64,000 bases of DNA from Agromyces sp. NDB4Y10 (GTDB lineage: Bacteria > Actinomycetota > Actinomycetes > Actinomycetales > Microbacteriaceae): the NCBI RefSeq assembly GCF_001620055.1, contig NZ_LQGY01000025.1, positions 1-64,000 of the forward strand, written 5' to 3'. Both the position numbers and the translations under genes were made by a program. Shown here in pieces: positions 46,862 through 56,415 of the stretch (its first letter is position 1; every line of letters starts with the position of its first letter). The notes under the pieces are model-generated. The model was not told the DNA's origin. It was given only the letters and a program-made list of their open reading frames with translations, and searched no databases.

Positions 46862-48094
46862 TCAGCCTCCGACGGCCTTGAGCCAGGCCCGGCGCGCCTC
46901 GAGCGCCTCGCGAGCCTCGGCCGCGGCCTTCGCGTCGCCGGCGGCCTCGGCGTCGGCGAGCTCCGCCTCGAGCTTGGCGATGGCGTCGTGCAACTGACCG
47001 AGCATGCCCTCGGAGCGCGCCTTCTTCTCGGGGTCCTCGCGCTGCCAGCGCTCGTCCTCGAGCGCTCGGACGTGGTTCTCGACCTTGCGCAGGCGGTCCT
47101 CGATCGTGCGCACCTGGTCGCGCGGAACGCGACCGATCTCGTCCCAGCGGCGCTGGATGCCGTTCAGCGTGGTGCGGGCGGAACGCGGGTCCTTCGCCGT
47201 GAGCAACGCGTCGGCCTCGTCGAGCAGTGCGAGCTTCTGCTCGAGGTTCGCGCGGTACTCCTCGTCGTCCTTCGCGTCGATCTCGGCCTTCGCCTGGAAG
47301 AGCACGTCGCCGGCGGCCTTGAACTTCGCCCACAGGGCGTCGTCGACCTTCTTGCCCGCGCGACCCGCGAGCTTCCACTCGTCGAGCAGCGAGCGGTACT
47401 CCGCCACGCCGTCGGCACCGCGCGGCGCGAGGGCCTCGGCGCGCTCGATGAGGCGCTGCTTGCGCTGGCGCACGTCGCGGTGGGCGGCGTCGAGCTCGGC
47501 GAAGAACGCCTTGCGGTGCTGCTCGATCGTCGAGCGCGCGGTGCGGAACCGCTTCCAGAGGTCGTTGGCCTCGCCCTTGGGCAGGCGCGGGCCCTCCTGC
47601 TGGTGCTTCTGCCAGGCGGCGAACAGGGCGTCGAGTTCGGCGCTCGTCTGCTTCCACTGCGTCTTCGCCGGGTCCTGCGCGGCCAGCGCCTCAGCCTGCT
47701 CGACGATGCGGGTGCGCTCGGCGATCGCCGCCTCGACCGCGGCCTTCGCCTCCGCCTGCTGCTGGGCCGTGAGTTCCTGGGTCGTGCCGGACAGCGCCTC
47801 GAGGCGGCGCTGGAGTGACTCGAGGTCGCCGACCGCGTGCGCGTCGGCCACGTTGGCCTGCAGCGTGGCCACGGCCTTGGCGACATCCGCTGCCGGTGCA
47901 CCGCGACGCACGCGCTGCTCGAGGAGCGCCACGGCGCCCGCCAGGTCGGAGTACTTGCGCTCGAAGTACGCGAGCGCCTCCTCCGGCGTCGCGTCGGGGT
48001 ACTGCCCGACCTCGCGCTCGCCCTCGCTGGTCCGCACGAAGACGGTGCCCGTCTCGTCGACGCGGCCCCACGGTTGCTGTGCTGAATCGGTCAC
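46862..48094 (-). CDS. DUF349 domain-containing coiled-coil protein
   Basis: The 410-residue, highly charged and almost entirely helical protein contains several DUF349 repeats, each with an aromatic W/F-K-x(n)-F pattern (KTQWKQTSAELDALFAAWQK, LWKRFRTARSTIEQH, LWAKFKAAGDVLFQAK, RRWDEIGRVPRDQV). The GTG start at 48094 follows CAGGGTGAG. Function unknown; nucleic-acid association is suspected for the family. In actinobacteria it lies between rel and the cyclophilin gene, as here. Confidence 0.9.
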   Translation of the reverse strand: MTDSAQQPWGRVDETGTVFVRTSEGEREVGQYPDATPEEALAYFERKYSDLAGAVALLEQRVRRGAPAADVAKAVATLQANVADAHAVGDLESLQRRLEALSGTTQELTAQQQAEAKAAVEAAIAERTRIVEQAEALAAQDPAKTQWKQTSAELDALFAAWQKHQQEGPRLPKGEANDLWKRFRTARSTIEQHRKAFFAELDAAHRDVRQRKQRLIERAEALAPRGADGVAEYRSLLDEWKLAGRAGKKVDDALWAKFKAAGDVLFQAKAEIDAKDDEEYRANLEQKLALLDEADALLTAKDPRSARTTLNGIQRRWDEIGRVPRDQVRTIEDRLRKVENHVRALEDERWQREDPEKKARSEGMLGQLHDAIAKLEAELADAEAAGDAKAAAEAREALEARRAWLKAVGG

Positions 48095-48229
48095 GGACTC
48101 ACCCTGTCGTCGGTCGGATGCCGCATGCGCGGCGGATGACGGCATCAAGCCTATTGCACCCCGAGAATCGTCGGCGGCCGGTGGCGGGCGCCCGCGTCGA
48201 GGCGGCGCGGAGGGCGCTTCGCCGGTCGG

Positions 48230-48997
48230 TCACTCCACGTCGAAGGACGTGATGGTGACGGGTCGGACGGGCTGGCCGTCCGGTGCCTCGTCGACCGTGC
48301 CGAAGTCGACGATCTCGCTGCGGAGCGCGTCCAGGCCGTCGGTCACGCGCCCGATGACCGTGTAGCCGCCCGCCTCGTCCGCGGTCAGGGTCGTGTCCTC
48401 GTAGACGATGAAGAACTGGCTCCCCTGGCTCTCGGCGTCGCCCGCCTGACGGGCCATCGCGATGGTGCCGGCCGGGTAGACGCCGTCCTCGGGCGCGTTC
48501 TCGATGGGACCGTACGTGTAGCCCGGGCCGCCGGTGCCGTCGCCGTTCGGGTCGCCGCACTGCAGCACGAACAGGCCCTCGGTGGTGAGTCGGTGGCACC
48601 CGAGGCCGTCGTAGAAGCCGGACTGCACGAGGCTGATCGTGCTGGAGACCGCCTGCGGGGCGGCCGCGCCGTCGAGCTCGATCGACAGGGTGGTGTCGTT
48701 GAGCGTGAGCGCGCCCACCCACGTGCGGTCGCCCGCGAGCTCGGCGGAGGGCACCGGCTGGGGCGTCTCCGTCGCTGCGGGAGTGGCCGTGGGCTCGGCC
48801 TCGGGCGAGCCGGGGCCGCCGTCGAAGTAGAGGAGCTGCGCGGCGGTGGCGAGCGCCAGTACGACGACGAGGGCGATGCCGGCGATGACGTTGTCGCGCC
48901 GCCGACGGCGGACGGAGCGGGCGTGGACCTCCTGCCGTGCCTGGTAGGTGCGCAGTCTCGCGCGCGCCTCGCGCGCCTGACGGTCGTTCGTTGCCAC
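48230..48997 (-). CDS. membrane-anchored peptidyl-prolyl isomerase (cyclophilin type)
   Basis: The 255-residue protein has a basic N-terminus, one transmembrane helix at about 37-57 ([20 protein letters not shown]), a Pro/Thr-rich linker and an extracytoplasmic cyclophilin domain. The active-site stretch reads [18 protein letters not shown] and continues into [14 protein letters not shown], followed by [10 protein letters not shown]. This is the actinobacterial PpiB-like form (Rv2582 type). GTG start at 48997 after GAGAAGGAGCAGC. It probably assists folding of exported proteins. Confidence 0.92.
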   Translation of the reverse strand: MATNDRQAREARARLRTYQARQEVHARSVRRRRRDNVIAGIALVVVLALATAAQLLYFDGGPGSPEAEPTATPAATETPQPVPSAELAGDRTWVGALTLNDTTLSIELDGAAAPQAVSSTISLVQSGFYDGLGCHRLTTEGLFVLQCGDPNGDGTGGPGYTYGPIENAPEDGVYPAGTIAMARQAGDAESQGSQFFIVYEDTTLTADEAGGYTVIGRVTDGLDALRSEIVDFGTVDEAPDGQPVRPVTITSFDVE

Positions 48998-49110
48998 GCT
49001 GCTCCTTCTCGGGATCCTGCGACGGAACTCTACGCAACGGCGGCGTCGGGGTGCCAATCGCCGCGGCCTCCGCCGAGCGGTGGCCGGGAAGCGCTGTCGG
49101 ATGCCGCGGC

Positions 49111-49116
49111 TACGCT
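49111..49116 (+). promoter_or_regulatory. -10 element of a leaderless rarA transcript
   Basis: TACGCT ends 7 bases before the ATG at 49124; no ribosome site is visible. Confidence 0.5.
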
Positions 49117-49123
49117 GATCGGC

Positions 49124-50545
49124 ATGGTGGATACGGCTGCGGGCCTGCGCTCGGGCGCGACGCCGCTCGCGGTGCGCATGCGGCCGCGGAGCCTCGACGA
49201 GGTGGCCGGTCAGCGCCACCTGCTCACGCCCGGTTCGCCCCTCGTCGCGCTCGCCGCCGACCGGACGGGCGAGTCCGGCGCGGTCTCCGTCATCCTCTGG
49301 GGGCCGCCCGGCACGGGCAAGACGACGCTCGCGCAGGCGATCGCGCGGTCGTCGGGGCGCAAGTTCGTCGAGCTCTCGGCCGTGACCGCCGGTGTGCGCG
49401 ACGTCCGCCAGGTCATGGAGGAGGCGCGGGCCAACCGCGACCTCTACGGCGTCTCGACCGTGCTGTTCCTCGACGAGATCCACCGCTTCACCAAGGCGCA
49501 GCAGGACGCCCTGCTGCCCGGCGTCGAGAACGGCTGGGTCATCCTCGTCGCCGCGACGACCGAGAACCCCTCGTTCTCCGTGATCTCGCCGCTCCTGTCG
49601 CGGTCGCTGCTGCTCACCCTCGAGACGCTCGACGACGACGACCTCGGCATGCTCGTCGACCGAGCGGTCGCCGACCCCCGCGGCCTCGCCGGGCGGGTCG
49701 CGCTCGCGCCCGAGGCGCGTGCGGCGATCATCCGGCTCGCCTCCGGCGACGCACGGCGCGCCCTGACGGCGCTCGAGGCCGCATCGCTGTCGGCGACGGC
49801 CGAGGCCGAGGCCGAGGCAGAACGGGCCGGGGGCTCGGGCGCCGCGTCGGTCGACGGCGACGACGCGGATGCCGCGGCATCCGTCGACGGCGACGAGCCC
49901 GCCGTTCCCGTGATCACGCCCGAGACGGTCGCCCGCGCGGTCGATCGCGCCCTCCTGCGGTACGACCGCGACGGCGACGAGCACTACGACGTGATCAGCG
50001 CCTTCATCAAGTCGGTCCGCGGCAGCGACGTCGACGCGGCCCTGCACTACCTCGCGCGCATGATCGAGGCAGGGGAGGACCCCCGCTTCATCGCGCGACG
50101 CATCATCGTCCTGGCCTCGGAGGACATCGGTATGGCCGATCCGACGGCCCTCGGGGTCGCGGTCGCGGCCGCCGACGCGGTGCAGTACATCGGTATGCCG
50201 GAGGGGCGCATCCCGCTCGCGCAGGCGGTCGTCCACCTCGCGACGGCGCCGAAGTCGAACGCGGCGTACGTGGGCATCGACCGCGCCATCGCCGACGTGC
50301 GCGCGGGCAAGGCCGGCCGGGTCCCGAAGCACCTCCGCGATGCGCACTACCCGGGCGCGAAGCGGCTGGGGCACGGCAAGGGCTACGTCTACCCGCATGA
50401 CGACCCCATCGGCGTCGTCCCGCAGCAGTACCTGCCCGACCCGCTGCGCGGGGCGGTGTACTACACGCCGACCGAGCACGGCAATGAGCGCGACGTGTCG
50501 TCCCGACTGGGCAAGCTGCGGCGCATCGTGCGCGGTGAACGCTGA
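49124..50545 (+). CDS. rarA: replication-associated recombination protein RarA (MgsA)
   Basis: AAA+ ATPase that acts at stalled replication forks, related to clamp-loader subunits. The 473-residue protein has [16 protein letters not shown], Walker A GPPGTGKT (60-67), Walker B LFLDEIH (114-120), sensor-1 AATTENPSF and the C-terminal tetramerisation region ([31 protein letters not shown]). Residues 224-263 are an acidic Ala/Glu/Asp-rich insert containing ASVDGD twice, between the lid and C-terminal domains, not usual for the family. Confidence 0.94.
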   Translation: MVDTAAGLRSGATPLAVRMRPRSLDEVAGQRHLLTPGSPLVALAADRTGESGAVSVILWGPPGTGKTTLAQAIARSSGRKFVELSAVTAGVRDVRQVMEEARANRDLYGVSTVLFLDEIHRFTKAQQDALLPGVENGWVILVAATTENPSFSVISPLLSRSLLLTLETLDDDDLGMLVDRAVADPRGLAGRVALAPEARAAIIRLASGDARRALTALEAASLSATAEAEAEAERAGGSGAASVDGDDADAAASVDGDEPAVPVITPETVARAVDRALLRYDRDGDEHYDVISAFIKSVRGSDVDAALHYLARMIEAGEDPRFIARRIIVLASEDIGMADPTALGVAVAAADAVQYIGMPEGRIPLAQAVVHLATAPKSNAAYVGIDRAIADVRAGKAGRVPKHLRDAHYPGAKRLGHGKGYVYPHDDPIGVVPQQYLPDPLRGAVYYTPTEHGNERDVSSRLGKLRRIVRGER

Positions 50546-50560
50546 GCCGGGCGTTCGTGG

Positions 50561-50566
50561 TAGCAT
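50561..50566 (+). promoter_or_regulatory. -10 element of the rpsD promoter
   Basis: TAGCAT, predicting a start near 50573 and a leader of about 155 bases before the rpsD GTG. Confidence 0.5.
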
Positions 50567-50572
50567 TTCCGT

Positions 50573-50728
50573 TGGCCTGAAGCCAGATTCTCGCGTGCGG
50601 CTGCGCGGTTTCCACGGCGAAGGGCGCGACCTGTAGCCGGTCCGCCCGTGGCGAACCCCTCTGACAAGTCTTTCCGGCGCCTCGCGCGCCCGGAACCACA
50701 CCGTTCGAGAATCTTCCGAAAGGACATC
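50573..50728 (+). ncRNA. structured 5' leader of rpsD (candidate autoregulatory element)
   Basis: AGATTCTCG (50585-50593) is perfectly complementary to CGAGAATCT (50706-50714), which ends just before the ribosome site GAAAGGA. Inside this closing helix lie CCACGG/CCGTGG (50612-50617 with 50646-50651) and TTCCGG/CCGGAA (50672-50677 with 50690-50695), giving a branched fold. Ribosomal protein S4 is a known leader-binding repressor in other phyla, so feedback control is a reasonable inference. No named RNA family is claimed. Confidence 0.5.
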
Positions 50729-51352
50729 GTGACCAGCCAGTCCCGAAGCAAGACCCGCCTCTCCCGCGCGCTCGGCGTCGCCCTCACCCCGAAGGCCGCC
50801 AAGTACATGGAGAAGCGCCCGTACGCTCCCGGTGAGCACGGCCGCACCAAGCGCAAGCAGGACTCCGACTACGCGGTCCGCCTCCGCGAGAAGCAGCGCC
50901 TGCGCGCCCAGTACGGCATCCGCGAGAAGCAGCTCCGCATCGCGTTCAACGAGGCTCGCCGCACCGACGGCCTGACCGGTGAGAACCTGGTCGAGCTGCT
51001 CGAGATGCGCCTCGACGCGCTCGTGCTCCGCGCCGGCTTCGCCCGCACCATCTCGCAGGCCCGCCAGTTCGTGGTGCACCGCCACATCACCGTCGACGGC
51101 CGCATCGTCGACCGCCCCTCCTTCCGCGTGAAGCCGGGCCAGATCATCGGCGTCAAGCAGCGCTCCGAGGGCACCGAGCCCTTCCAGGTCGCCGCGGCCG
51201 GCGGCCACGTCGACGTGCTCCCCAAGGTCCCGGGCTACCTCGAGGTCGAGCTCGACAAGCTGCAGGCGAAGCTCGTGCGTCGCCCGAAGCGCGTCGAGGT
51301 GCCCGTCACCTGTGACGTGCAGCTCGTCGTCGAGTACTACGCCGCCCGCTAG
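50729..51352 (+). CDS. rpsD: 30S ribosomal protein S4
   Basis: Primary 16S rRNA-binding protein that nucleates the 30S body. The GTG start at 50729 after GAAAGGACATC gives 207 residues beginning MTSQSRSKTRLSRALGVALT, standard for actinobacterial S4; an extended in-frame start at 50648 would add 27 atypical residues across the leader. The S4 RNA-binding domain is seen as RLDALVLRAGFARTISQARQ. It stands alone, not in the alpha operon as in E. coli, and ends in a strong terminator. Confidence 0.96.
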   Translation: MTSQSRSKTRLSRALGVALTPKAAKYMEKRPYAPGEHGRTKRKQDSDYAVRLREKQRLRAQYGIREKQLRIAFNEARRTDGLTGENLVELLEMRLDALVLRAGFARTISQARQFVVHRHITVDGRIVDRPSFRVKPGQIIGVKQRSEGTEPFQVAAAGGHVDVLPKVPGYLEVELDKLQAKLVRRPKRVEVPVTCDVQLVVEYYAAR

Positions 51353-51363
51353 TCGGCGGTTTC

Positions 51364-51397
51364 CGAACGGGGTCGCGGTTCGCCGCGGCCCCGTTCG
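51364..51397 (+). terminator. terminator after rpsD
   Basis: 15-bp stem with one G-T wobble and loop TTCG (CGAACGGGGTCGCGG / CCGCGGCCCCGTTCG), 12 bases after the stop. Confidence 0.85.
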
Positions 51398-51427
51398 TCG
51401 TCCCGGCGGGGAGTGCCGCGCACACCC

Positions 51428-51433
51428 TAGACT
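51428..51433 (+). promoter_or_regulatory. -10 element upstream of the small membrane protein and alaS
   Basis: TAGACT, 56 bases before the GTG of the 62-residue gene; likely start of the alaS-ruvX-mltG-aro transcript. Confidence 0.45.
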
Positions 51434-51488
51434 GGACGGACGCGTGCGCATCGCACGCCGCAACGCCCGACCTCTCGAGGAGTGAGAC

Positions 51489-51677
51489 GTGAAGAGCATC
51501 CTGTGGTTCGCCGTCGGCGTCGCGACCGGCTTCGCCGTCGCGCACCAGGTCAACCGCACCGCGCAGGGCCGGGAGTTCTTCGCGGGCCTCGACGCGAAGG
51601 CGCGCGCCTTCGGCCGCGCGGTCGCCGAGGGCTACCACGCCCGAGAGGCCGAGCTCCGCGCCGCCGAGCAGTCCTGA
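51489..51677 (+). CDS. small membrane protein upstream of alaS
   Basis: The 62-residue protein starts at GTG 51489 with AGGAGTGAGAC upstream. It has one N-terminal helix (SILWFAVGVATGFAVAHQV), then an amphipathic helix with aromatic and charged residues (REFFAGLDAKARAFGRAVAE). No family is assigned, but a small protein in this position, between rpsD and alaS, is common in Micrococcales. alaS follows 70 bases later, probably on the same message. Confidence 0.78.
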   Translation: MKSILWFAVGVATGFAVAHQVNRTAQGREFFAGLDAKARAFGRAVAEGYHAREAELRAAEQS

Positions 51678-51747
51678 TGCTCGGGCGCGACGACGCCCTC
51701 GCCCGCCGTGCGGGCCGCTCCGCCACCCCCTGATCCAGAACGGAACC

Positions 51748-54405
51748 ATGCAGACTGCCGAGATCCGCCAGCGCTGGCTCGACTTCTTCGCCGCTCGCGG
51801 CCACACGGTCGTGCCGTCGGCCTCCCTCGTGTCCGACGACCCTTCGCTGCTGTTCACCGTCGCCGGCATGGTGCCCTTCGTGCCCTACCTCACCGGCGTG
51901 GTGCCCGCGCCCTACGACCGGGCGACGAGCGTGCAGAAGTGCATCCGCACGAACGACATCGAAGAGGTCGGGAAGACGCCGCGCCACGGCACGTTCTTCC
52001 AGATGAACGGCAACTTCTCGTTCGGCGACTACTTCAAGGAGGGAGCGATCCAGTACGCCTGGGAGCTCCTCACGACGCCCGAGGCCGACGGCGGCTACGG
52101 CTTCGACCCGGCCGACCTGTGGGTCACGGTGTACGAGGACGACGACGAGGCGCGCGAGATCTGGCGCCGCGTCGCCGGGCTGCCCGACGACCGCATCCAG
52201 GGCCTCGGCAAGGACACGAACTACTGGCACACGGGTCAGCCCGGCCCCGCCGGCCCGTGTTCCGAGATCTTCTTCGATCGCGGGCCCGAGTACGGCGCCG
52301 ACGGCGGCCCCGCGACCGACGACGACCGGTACGTCGAGATCTGGAATCTCGTGTTCATGCAGTACCTCATCGACGACGTGCGGTCGAAGACCGATTTCCG
52401 GATCGTCAAGGAACTGCCGAAGAAGAACATCGACACCGGCATGGGCCTCGAGCGCGTCGCGTTCATCAAGCAGGGCGTCGACAACATGTACGAGATCGAC
52501 CAGGTGCGCCCGGTCCTCGACGCTGCCGCCGACCTGTCCGGCCGACGCTACGGGGCCGACCACGACGACGACGTGCGCATGCGCGTCATCGCCGACCACA
52601 TCCGGTCCGCGCTCATGCTCATGAGCGACGGCGTCACGCCGTCGAACGAGGGCCGCGGGTACATCCTGCGCCGCCTGCTCCGTCGCAGCATCCGCGCCAT
52701 GCGCCTGCTGGGCGTCGAAGGACCGACCTTCGAGCGCCTCTTCGCGGCGTCGCGCGACGCGATGAAGGCCGCATACCCCGAGGTGGCCGAGAACTACCGC
52801 CAGATCGAGCAGCTCGCGCTCGGCGAGGAGGAGACGTTCCTTCGCACCCTGAGCGCCGGCACGTCGATCCTCGACCAGGCCGTGGCGAAGACCAAGGGCA
52901 CGGGCTCCGACCTGCTCGCGGGCGACACCGCCTTCCTCCTGCACGACACCTACGGCTTCCCGATCGAGCTCACCCTCGAGATGGCCGAGGAGGCCGGGCT
53001 GTCGGTCGACCGGCACGCCTTCGACTCGCTCATGGCCGACCAGCGATCGCGCGCGAAGGCGGACGCGAAGTCGAAGAAGAAGGTCCTCGCGGACCTCTCG
53101 GTCTACGCCGACCTGCGGGCTCGCGGTGAGACGGTCTTCACCGGGTACACCGACCTCCTGACCGACTCGACCGTGCTCGGCATCCTCGTCGACGGGCGGC
53201 CCGCCACGAAGGCCACCCAGGGCCAGACCGCCGAGGTCATCCTCGCCGAGACCTCCCTCTACGCCGAGTCCGGTGGCCAGGCGCCCGACCAGGGCCGCAT
53301 CGTCGGCGACGGGTTCGACCTCGAGGTGCTCGACGTGCAGAAACCGGTCAAGGGCCTCATCAGCCACACGGTCAAGGTCACCTCGGGCGAGGTCGGCGTC
53401 GGCGTGCCCGCCACGACGGTGGTCGACGAGCACTATCGCCGCGGCGCGACCCAGGCGCACTCCGGCACCCACCTGGTGCACGCCGCGCTCCGGCAGGTGC
53501 TCGGTCCCAACGCGCATCAGTCCGGCTCGTTCAACAAGGCCGGCTACCTGCGGCTCGACTACGGCTGGAACCAGGCGCTGTCGACCGCCACGCGCAGCGA
53601 GATCGAGGAGATCGCCAACGACGCCGTGCGCGACAACCTCGAGGTCGTCACGCGCGAGATGCCGATCGACGAGGCCAAGGCGCTCGGCGCGATGGCGCTG
53701 TTCGGCGAGAAGTACGGCGACGTCGTGCGCGTCGTTGACATCGGCGGTCCGTGGTCGCGCGAGCTCTGCGCCGGCACGCACGTCGCGCGGAGCGCCGAGA
53801 TCGGGATGATCAACATCATCGGCGAGTCGTCGGTCGGCGCCTCGAACCGTCGCGTCGAGTCGCTCGTCGGACAGGACGCGTTCCGTCGATTCGCGGCCGA
53901 GCGCGCCCTGGTGAACGAGTTGACCTCGACGCTCAAGACGCGCCCCGAGCAGCTGGTCGACCGGATCGGCGAACTGGTGTCGAGCCTGAAGGCCGCCGAG
54001 AAGCGCATCCAGCAGTTCGAGGCGAAGGCGCTGAACGACCGCGTGCCCGACCTCGCGGGCAAGGCCGAGCGACTCGGCGACCTGCTCGTGGTGGTCCAGC
54101 CCGTGGGCGCGCTCGGCTCGGGCGACGAGCTCCGGTCGCTCGCGACCGCGGTGCGCGGTCGACTCGGCGATGCGGCATCCGTCGTCGCGCTCGTCGGCGA
54201 GGTCGGCGGCAAGCCGCTGGCCATCGCCGCCACCTCGCCCGCCGCGCGCGAGGCCGGCGCGAACGCGGGCTCGATCGCGAAGGCGATGGCGGGCGCGCTC
54301 GGCGGAGGAGGCGGCGGCAAGCCCGACCTGGCCCAGGGCGGGGGCAACGACCTCTCGGCCGTGCCCGCGGCGCTCGAGGCGGCACGGTCGGCGATCACGC
54401 GATGA
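51748..54405 (+). CDS. alaS: alanine--tRNA ligase
   Basis: Class II synthetase with editing. The 885-residue protein has the catalytic core at the N-terminus (RGHTVVPSASLVSDD, TPRHGTFFQMNGNFSFGDYF), the editing-site zinc ligands His571 and His575 (HSGTHLVH) with Cys674 and His678 (CAGTH), and a C-terminal DHHA1-like C-Ala domain (GGGGGKPDLAQGGG). It is the upstream partner of the overlapping ruvX (ATGA). Confidence 0.97.
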   Translation: MQTAEIRQRWLDFFAARGHTVVPSASLVSDDPSLLFTVAGMVPFVPYLTGVVPAPYDRATSVQKCIRTNDIEEVGKTPRHGTFFQMNGNFSFGDYFKEGAIQYAWELLTTPEADGGYGFDPADLWVTVYEDDDEAREIWRRVAGLPDDRIQGLGKDTNYWHTGQPGPAGPCSEIFFDRGPEYGADGGPATDDDRYVEIWNLVFMQYLIDDVRSKTDFRIVKELPKKNIDTGMGLERVAFIKQGVDNMYEIDQVRPVLDAAADLSGRRYGADHDDDVRMRVIADHIRSALMLMSDGVTPSNEGRGYILRRLLRRSIRAMRLLGVEGPTFERLFAASRDAMKAAYPEVAENYRQIEQLALGEEETFLRTLSAGTSILDQAVAKTKGTGSDLLAGDTAFLLHDTYGFPIELTLEMAEEAGLSVDRHAFDSLMADQRSRAKADAKSKKKVLADLSVYADLRARGETVFTGYTDLLTDSTVLGILVDGRPATKATQGQTAEVILAETSLYAESGGQAPDQGRIVGDGFDLEVLDVQKPVKGLISHTVKVTSGEVGVGVPATTVVDEHYRRGATQAHSGTHLVHAALRQVLGPNAHQSGSFNKAGYLRLDYGWNQALSTATRSEIEEIANDAVRDNLEVVTREMPIDEAKALGAMALFGEKYGDVVRVVDIGGPWSRELCAGTHVARSAEIGMINIIGESSVGASNRRVESLVGQDAFRRFAAERALVNELTSTLKTRPEQLVDRIGELVSSLKAAEKRIQQFEAKALNDRVPDLAGKAERLGDLLVVVQPVGALGSGDELRSLATAVRGRLGDAASVVALVGEVGGKPLAIAATSPAAREAGANAGSIAKAMAGALGGGGGGKPDLAQGGGNDLSAVPAALEAARSAITR

Positions 54406-54875
54406 CGTTGCGGCCCGGCGCGCGACTCGGCATCGACGTGGGCCGGGCGCGCGTCGGCGTGTCCCGCTGCGACCCGTCGGCGATCCTCGCGGTCCCCGTC
54501 GAGACCGTGGCGCGTGACGCAGACGGCGACGAGGACATCCGTCGCATCCTCGAACTCGCGGCGGAGCACGAGGTGATCGAACTGGTGGTCGGCAATCCGC
54601 TGTCGCTGTCGGGCACGTCGACGGCCTCGACCGACGATGCGGTGGCGTTCGCCGAGCGGCTCGCGGCAGCCGGTGCAGCGGTCCGGCTCGTCGACGAGCG
54701 GATGTCGACGGTGAGCGCACAGCAGGCGCTGCGATCGGCCGGCAAGTCGTCGCGCAAGCAGCGTCCCATCATCGACCAAGCGGCAGCCGTTATCATTCTG
54801 CAACACGCCATCGATGCCGAGCGGGCATCCGGCACCGCTCCCGGACGAACGATCTCCGCCGACGAAGGGCTCTGA
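54402..54875 (+). CDS. ruvX: Holliday junction resolvase-like nuclease RuvX/YqgF
   Basis: RNase H-fold protein involved in 16S rRNA 5' maturation and possibly recombination. The 157-residue protein opens GARLGIDVGRARVGVSRCDP (first catalytic Asp), has VVGNPLSLSGT and ends the core with VRLVDERMSTVSAQQ and QRPIIDQAAAVIILQ. ATGA overlap with alaS; mltG starts 4 bases after its stop. Confidence 0.95.
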   Translation: MTLRPGARLGIDVGRARVGVSRCDPSAILAVPVETVARDADGDEDIRRILELAAEHEVIELVVGNPLSLSGTSTASTDDAVAFAERLAAAGAAVRLVDERMSTVSAQQALRSAGKSSRKQRPIIDQAAAVIILQHAIDAERASGTAPGRTISADEGL

Positions 54876-54879
54876 CCCC

Positions 54880-56415
54880 GTGACCCAGCTCCCCCCAGAG
54901 CAACGACGCGGCTCCGACCAGCAGCCTCCCTCCGATTGGGATGCCATCCTGTCGGGCAGCGCTCCGCCCACGCCGCCGAGGGGGGTGCCAGAGCCTCCGC
55001 CGCAGCGCCGCCCGGAGCCCGCGGCGTCCACGGCGGACGACGCGCCGCCGCCACGCAGCCGACGCGAACTCCGCGAGGCCGAGCAGCGACGCGCCGCCGA
55101 GGCCGAGCAGCGGCGGACCGCCGAGCACGAGTTCGAGCGGGCGCCCGTGCCGGACGGCCGCGAGCCCAGCGAGCCCCGCGAGCGCATGGTCTCCTCCGCA
55201 GAGCCCGACTCCCGCGTCCGGCGGGAACCGGTGCCGACGCGTCCGGAACCCGACCTCCTGAACCCCTGGGACGACGACCCGGCGCCGCGCTCCTCCCGAG
55301 CGGACCGGCGCGCCCTCGCCGACCTCGACCTCGACGAGCACGAGGTCGAGCATCGCCGGCGCGGTCGCGGCGCGCTCGGATGCCTCGTGGCGTTCCTGGT
55401 GCTCGCCGGCCTCGTGGTCGCCGCGGTGTTCTTCCTGCAGGGGCCGATCAACTCGGTGCTCGACCGCTTCCAGCCACCGGAGGACTACAGCGGGTCCGGC
55501 TCGGGCGAGGTCGTCTTCATGATCGAGGACGGCGACGGCGGCGAGACCATCGCCGCGAACCTCGCCGAACAGGACATCGTGGCCTCCGCCGAGGCGTTCA
55601 TCGACGAGATGAGCGCACGCGATGCCGCGCCGACGTTCTACCCGGGCGCGTACCGGATGGCGAACCAGATGAGCGCCGAAGCCGCGCTCGACGCCCTGCT
55701 CGACCCCGCGTCGAAGATGGAGAACACCTTCGTCATCCAGGAGGGCCTCTGGGCGCGCGACGCCCTCGAGGCGGCATCGGCGGCCACGGGCATCCCGCTC
55801 GAGGAGTTGCAGGCCGCCGCGGCCGACCCCCAGGCGCTCGGGCTGCCCGCCGAGGCGAAGTCCGTGGAGGGCTTCCTCTTCCCGGCCACCTACACGTTCG
55901 GGCCCGACGTCACGGCCGAGCAGCTGATCCAGACCCTGGTCGACCGGACCTTCCAGTCGCTCGACGCCGCCGGCGTGGCCCCGGCGGATCGCTGGGAGAC
56001 CATCATCATCGCCTCGCTCATCGAGCGCGAGTCCGGCTCGGAGGCCGACTCCTACAAGGTGTCGCGCGTCATCCAGAACCGCCTCGATCCGGCGCAGTTC
56101 GACAGCGGACTGCTGCAGTTCGACTCGACCGTGCACTACGGCACGGGTGACGACTCGGTCGTCACCACGACCGACGCGGAGCGCGCCGACGCGTCGAACC
56201 CGTACAACACCTACGTGCATCCGGGGCTGCCGCCGGGGCCGATCGGCAACCCGGGCGACGTCGCCATCGACGCCGCCCAGAACCCCGAGCCGGGGCCGTG
56301 GCTGTACTTCGTGACCGTGAACCTCGAGACCGGCGAGACCGTGTTCTCCGCGACGTTCGCCGAGCACGAGCAGGCGGTGCAGCGGTTCTACCAGTACCTC
56401 GAGGAGAACGGCTAG
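54880..56415 (+). CDS. mltG: endolytic murein transglycosylase MltG
   Basis: Cuts nascent glycan strands at the membrane. The 511-residue protein has a long disordered cytoplasmic N-terminus (about 1-160, Pro/Arg/Glu-rich), one transmembrane helix at about 167-190 (GCLVAFLVLAGLVVAAVFFL) and the YceG domain outside. The catalytic glutamate lies in IASLIERESGSE (Glu382 or 384), and NPYNTYVHPGLPPGPIGNPG is the other conserved stretch. GTG start 4 bases after ruvX. It links alaS-ruvX to the aro genes in one run. Confidence 0.94.
   Translation: MTQLPPEQRRGSDQQPPSDWDAILSGSAPPTPPRGVPEPPPQRRPEPAASTADDAPPPRSRRELREAEQRRAAEAEQRRTAEHEFERAPVPDGREPSEPRERMVSSAEPDSRVRREPVPTRPEPDLLNPWDDDPAPRSSRADRRALADLDLDEHEVEHRRRGRGALGCLVAFLVLAGLVVAAVFFLQGPINSVLDRFQPPEDYSGSGSGEVVFMIEDGDGGETIAANLAEQDIVASAEAFIDEMSARDAAPTFYPGAYRMANQMSAEAALDALLDPASKMENTFVIQEGLWARDALEAASAATGIPLEELQAAAADPQALGLPAEAKSVEGFLFPATYTFGPDVTAEQLIQTLVDRTFQSLDAAGVAPADRWETIIIASLIERESGSEADSYKVSRVIQNRLDPAQFDSGLLQFDSTVHYGTGDDSVVTTTDAERADASNPYNTYVHPGLPPGPIGNPGDVAIDAAQNPEPGPWLYFVTVNLETGETVFSATFAEHEQAVQRFYQYLEENG

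Noticed and set aside
50648-50728. In-frame N-terminal extension of S4
   Set aside because: Adds 27 residues not seen in S4 proteins; the GTG at 50729 has a good ribosome site and gives the standard N-terminus.
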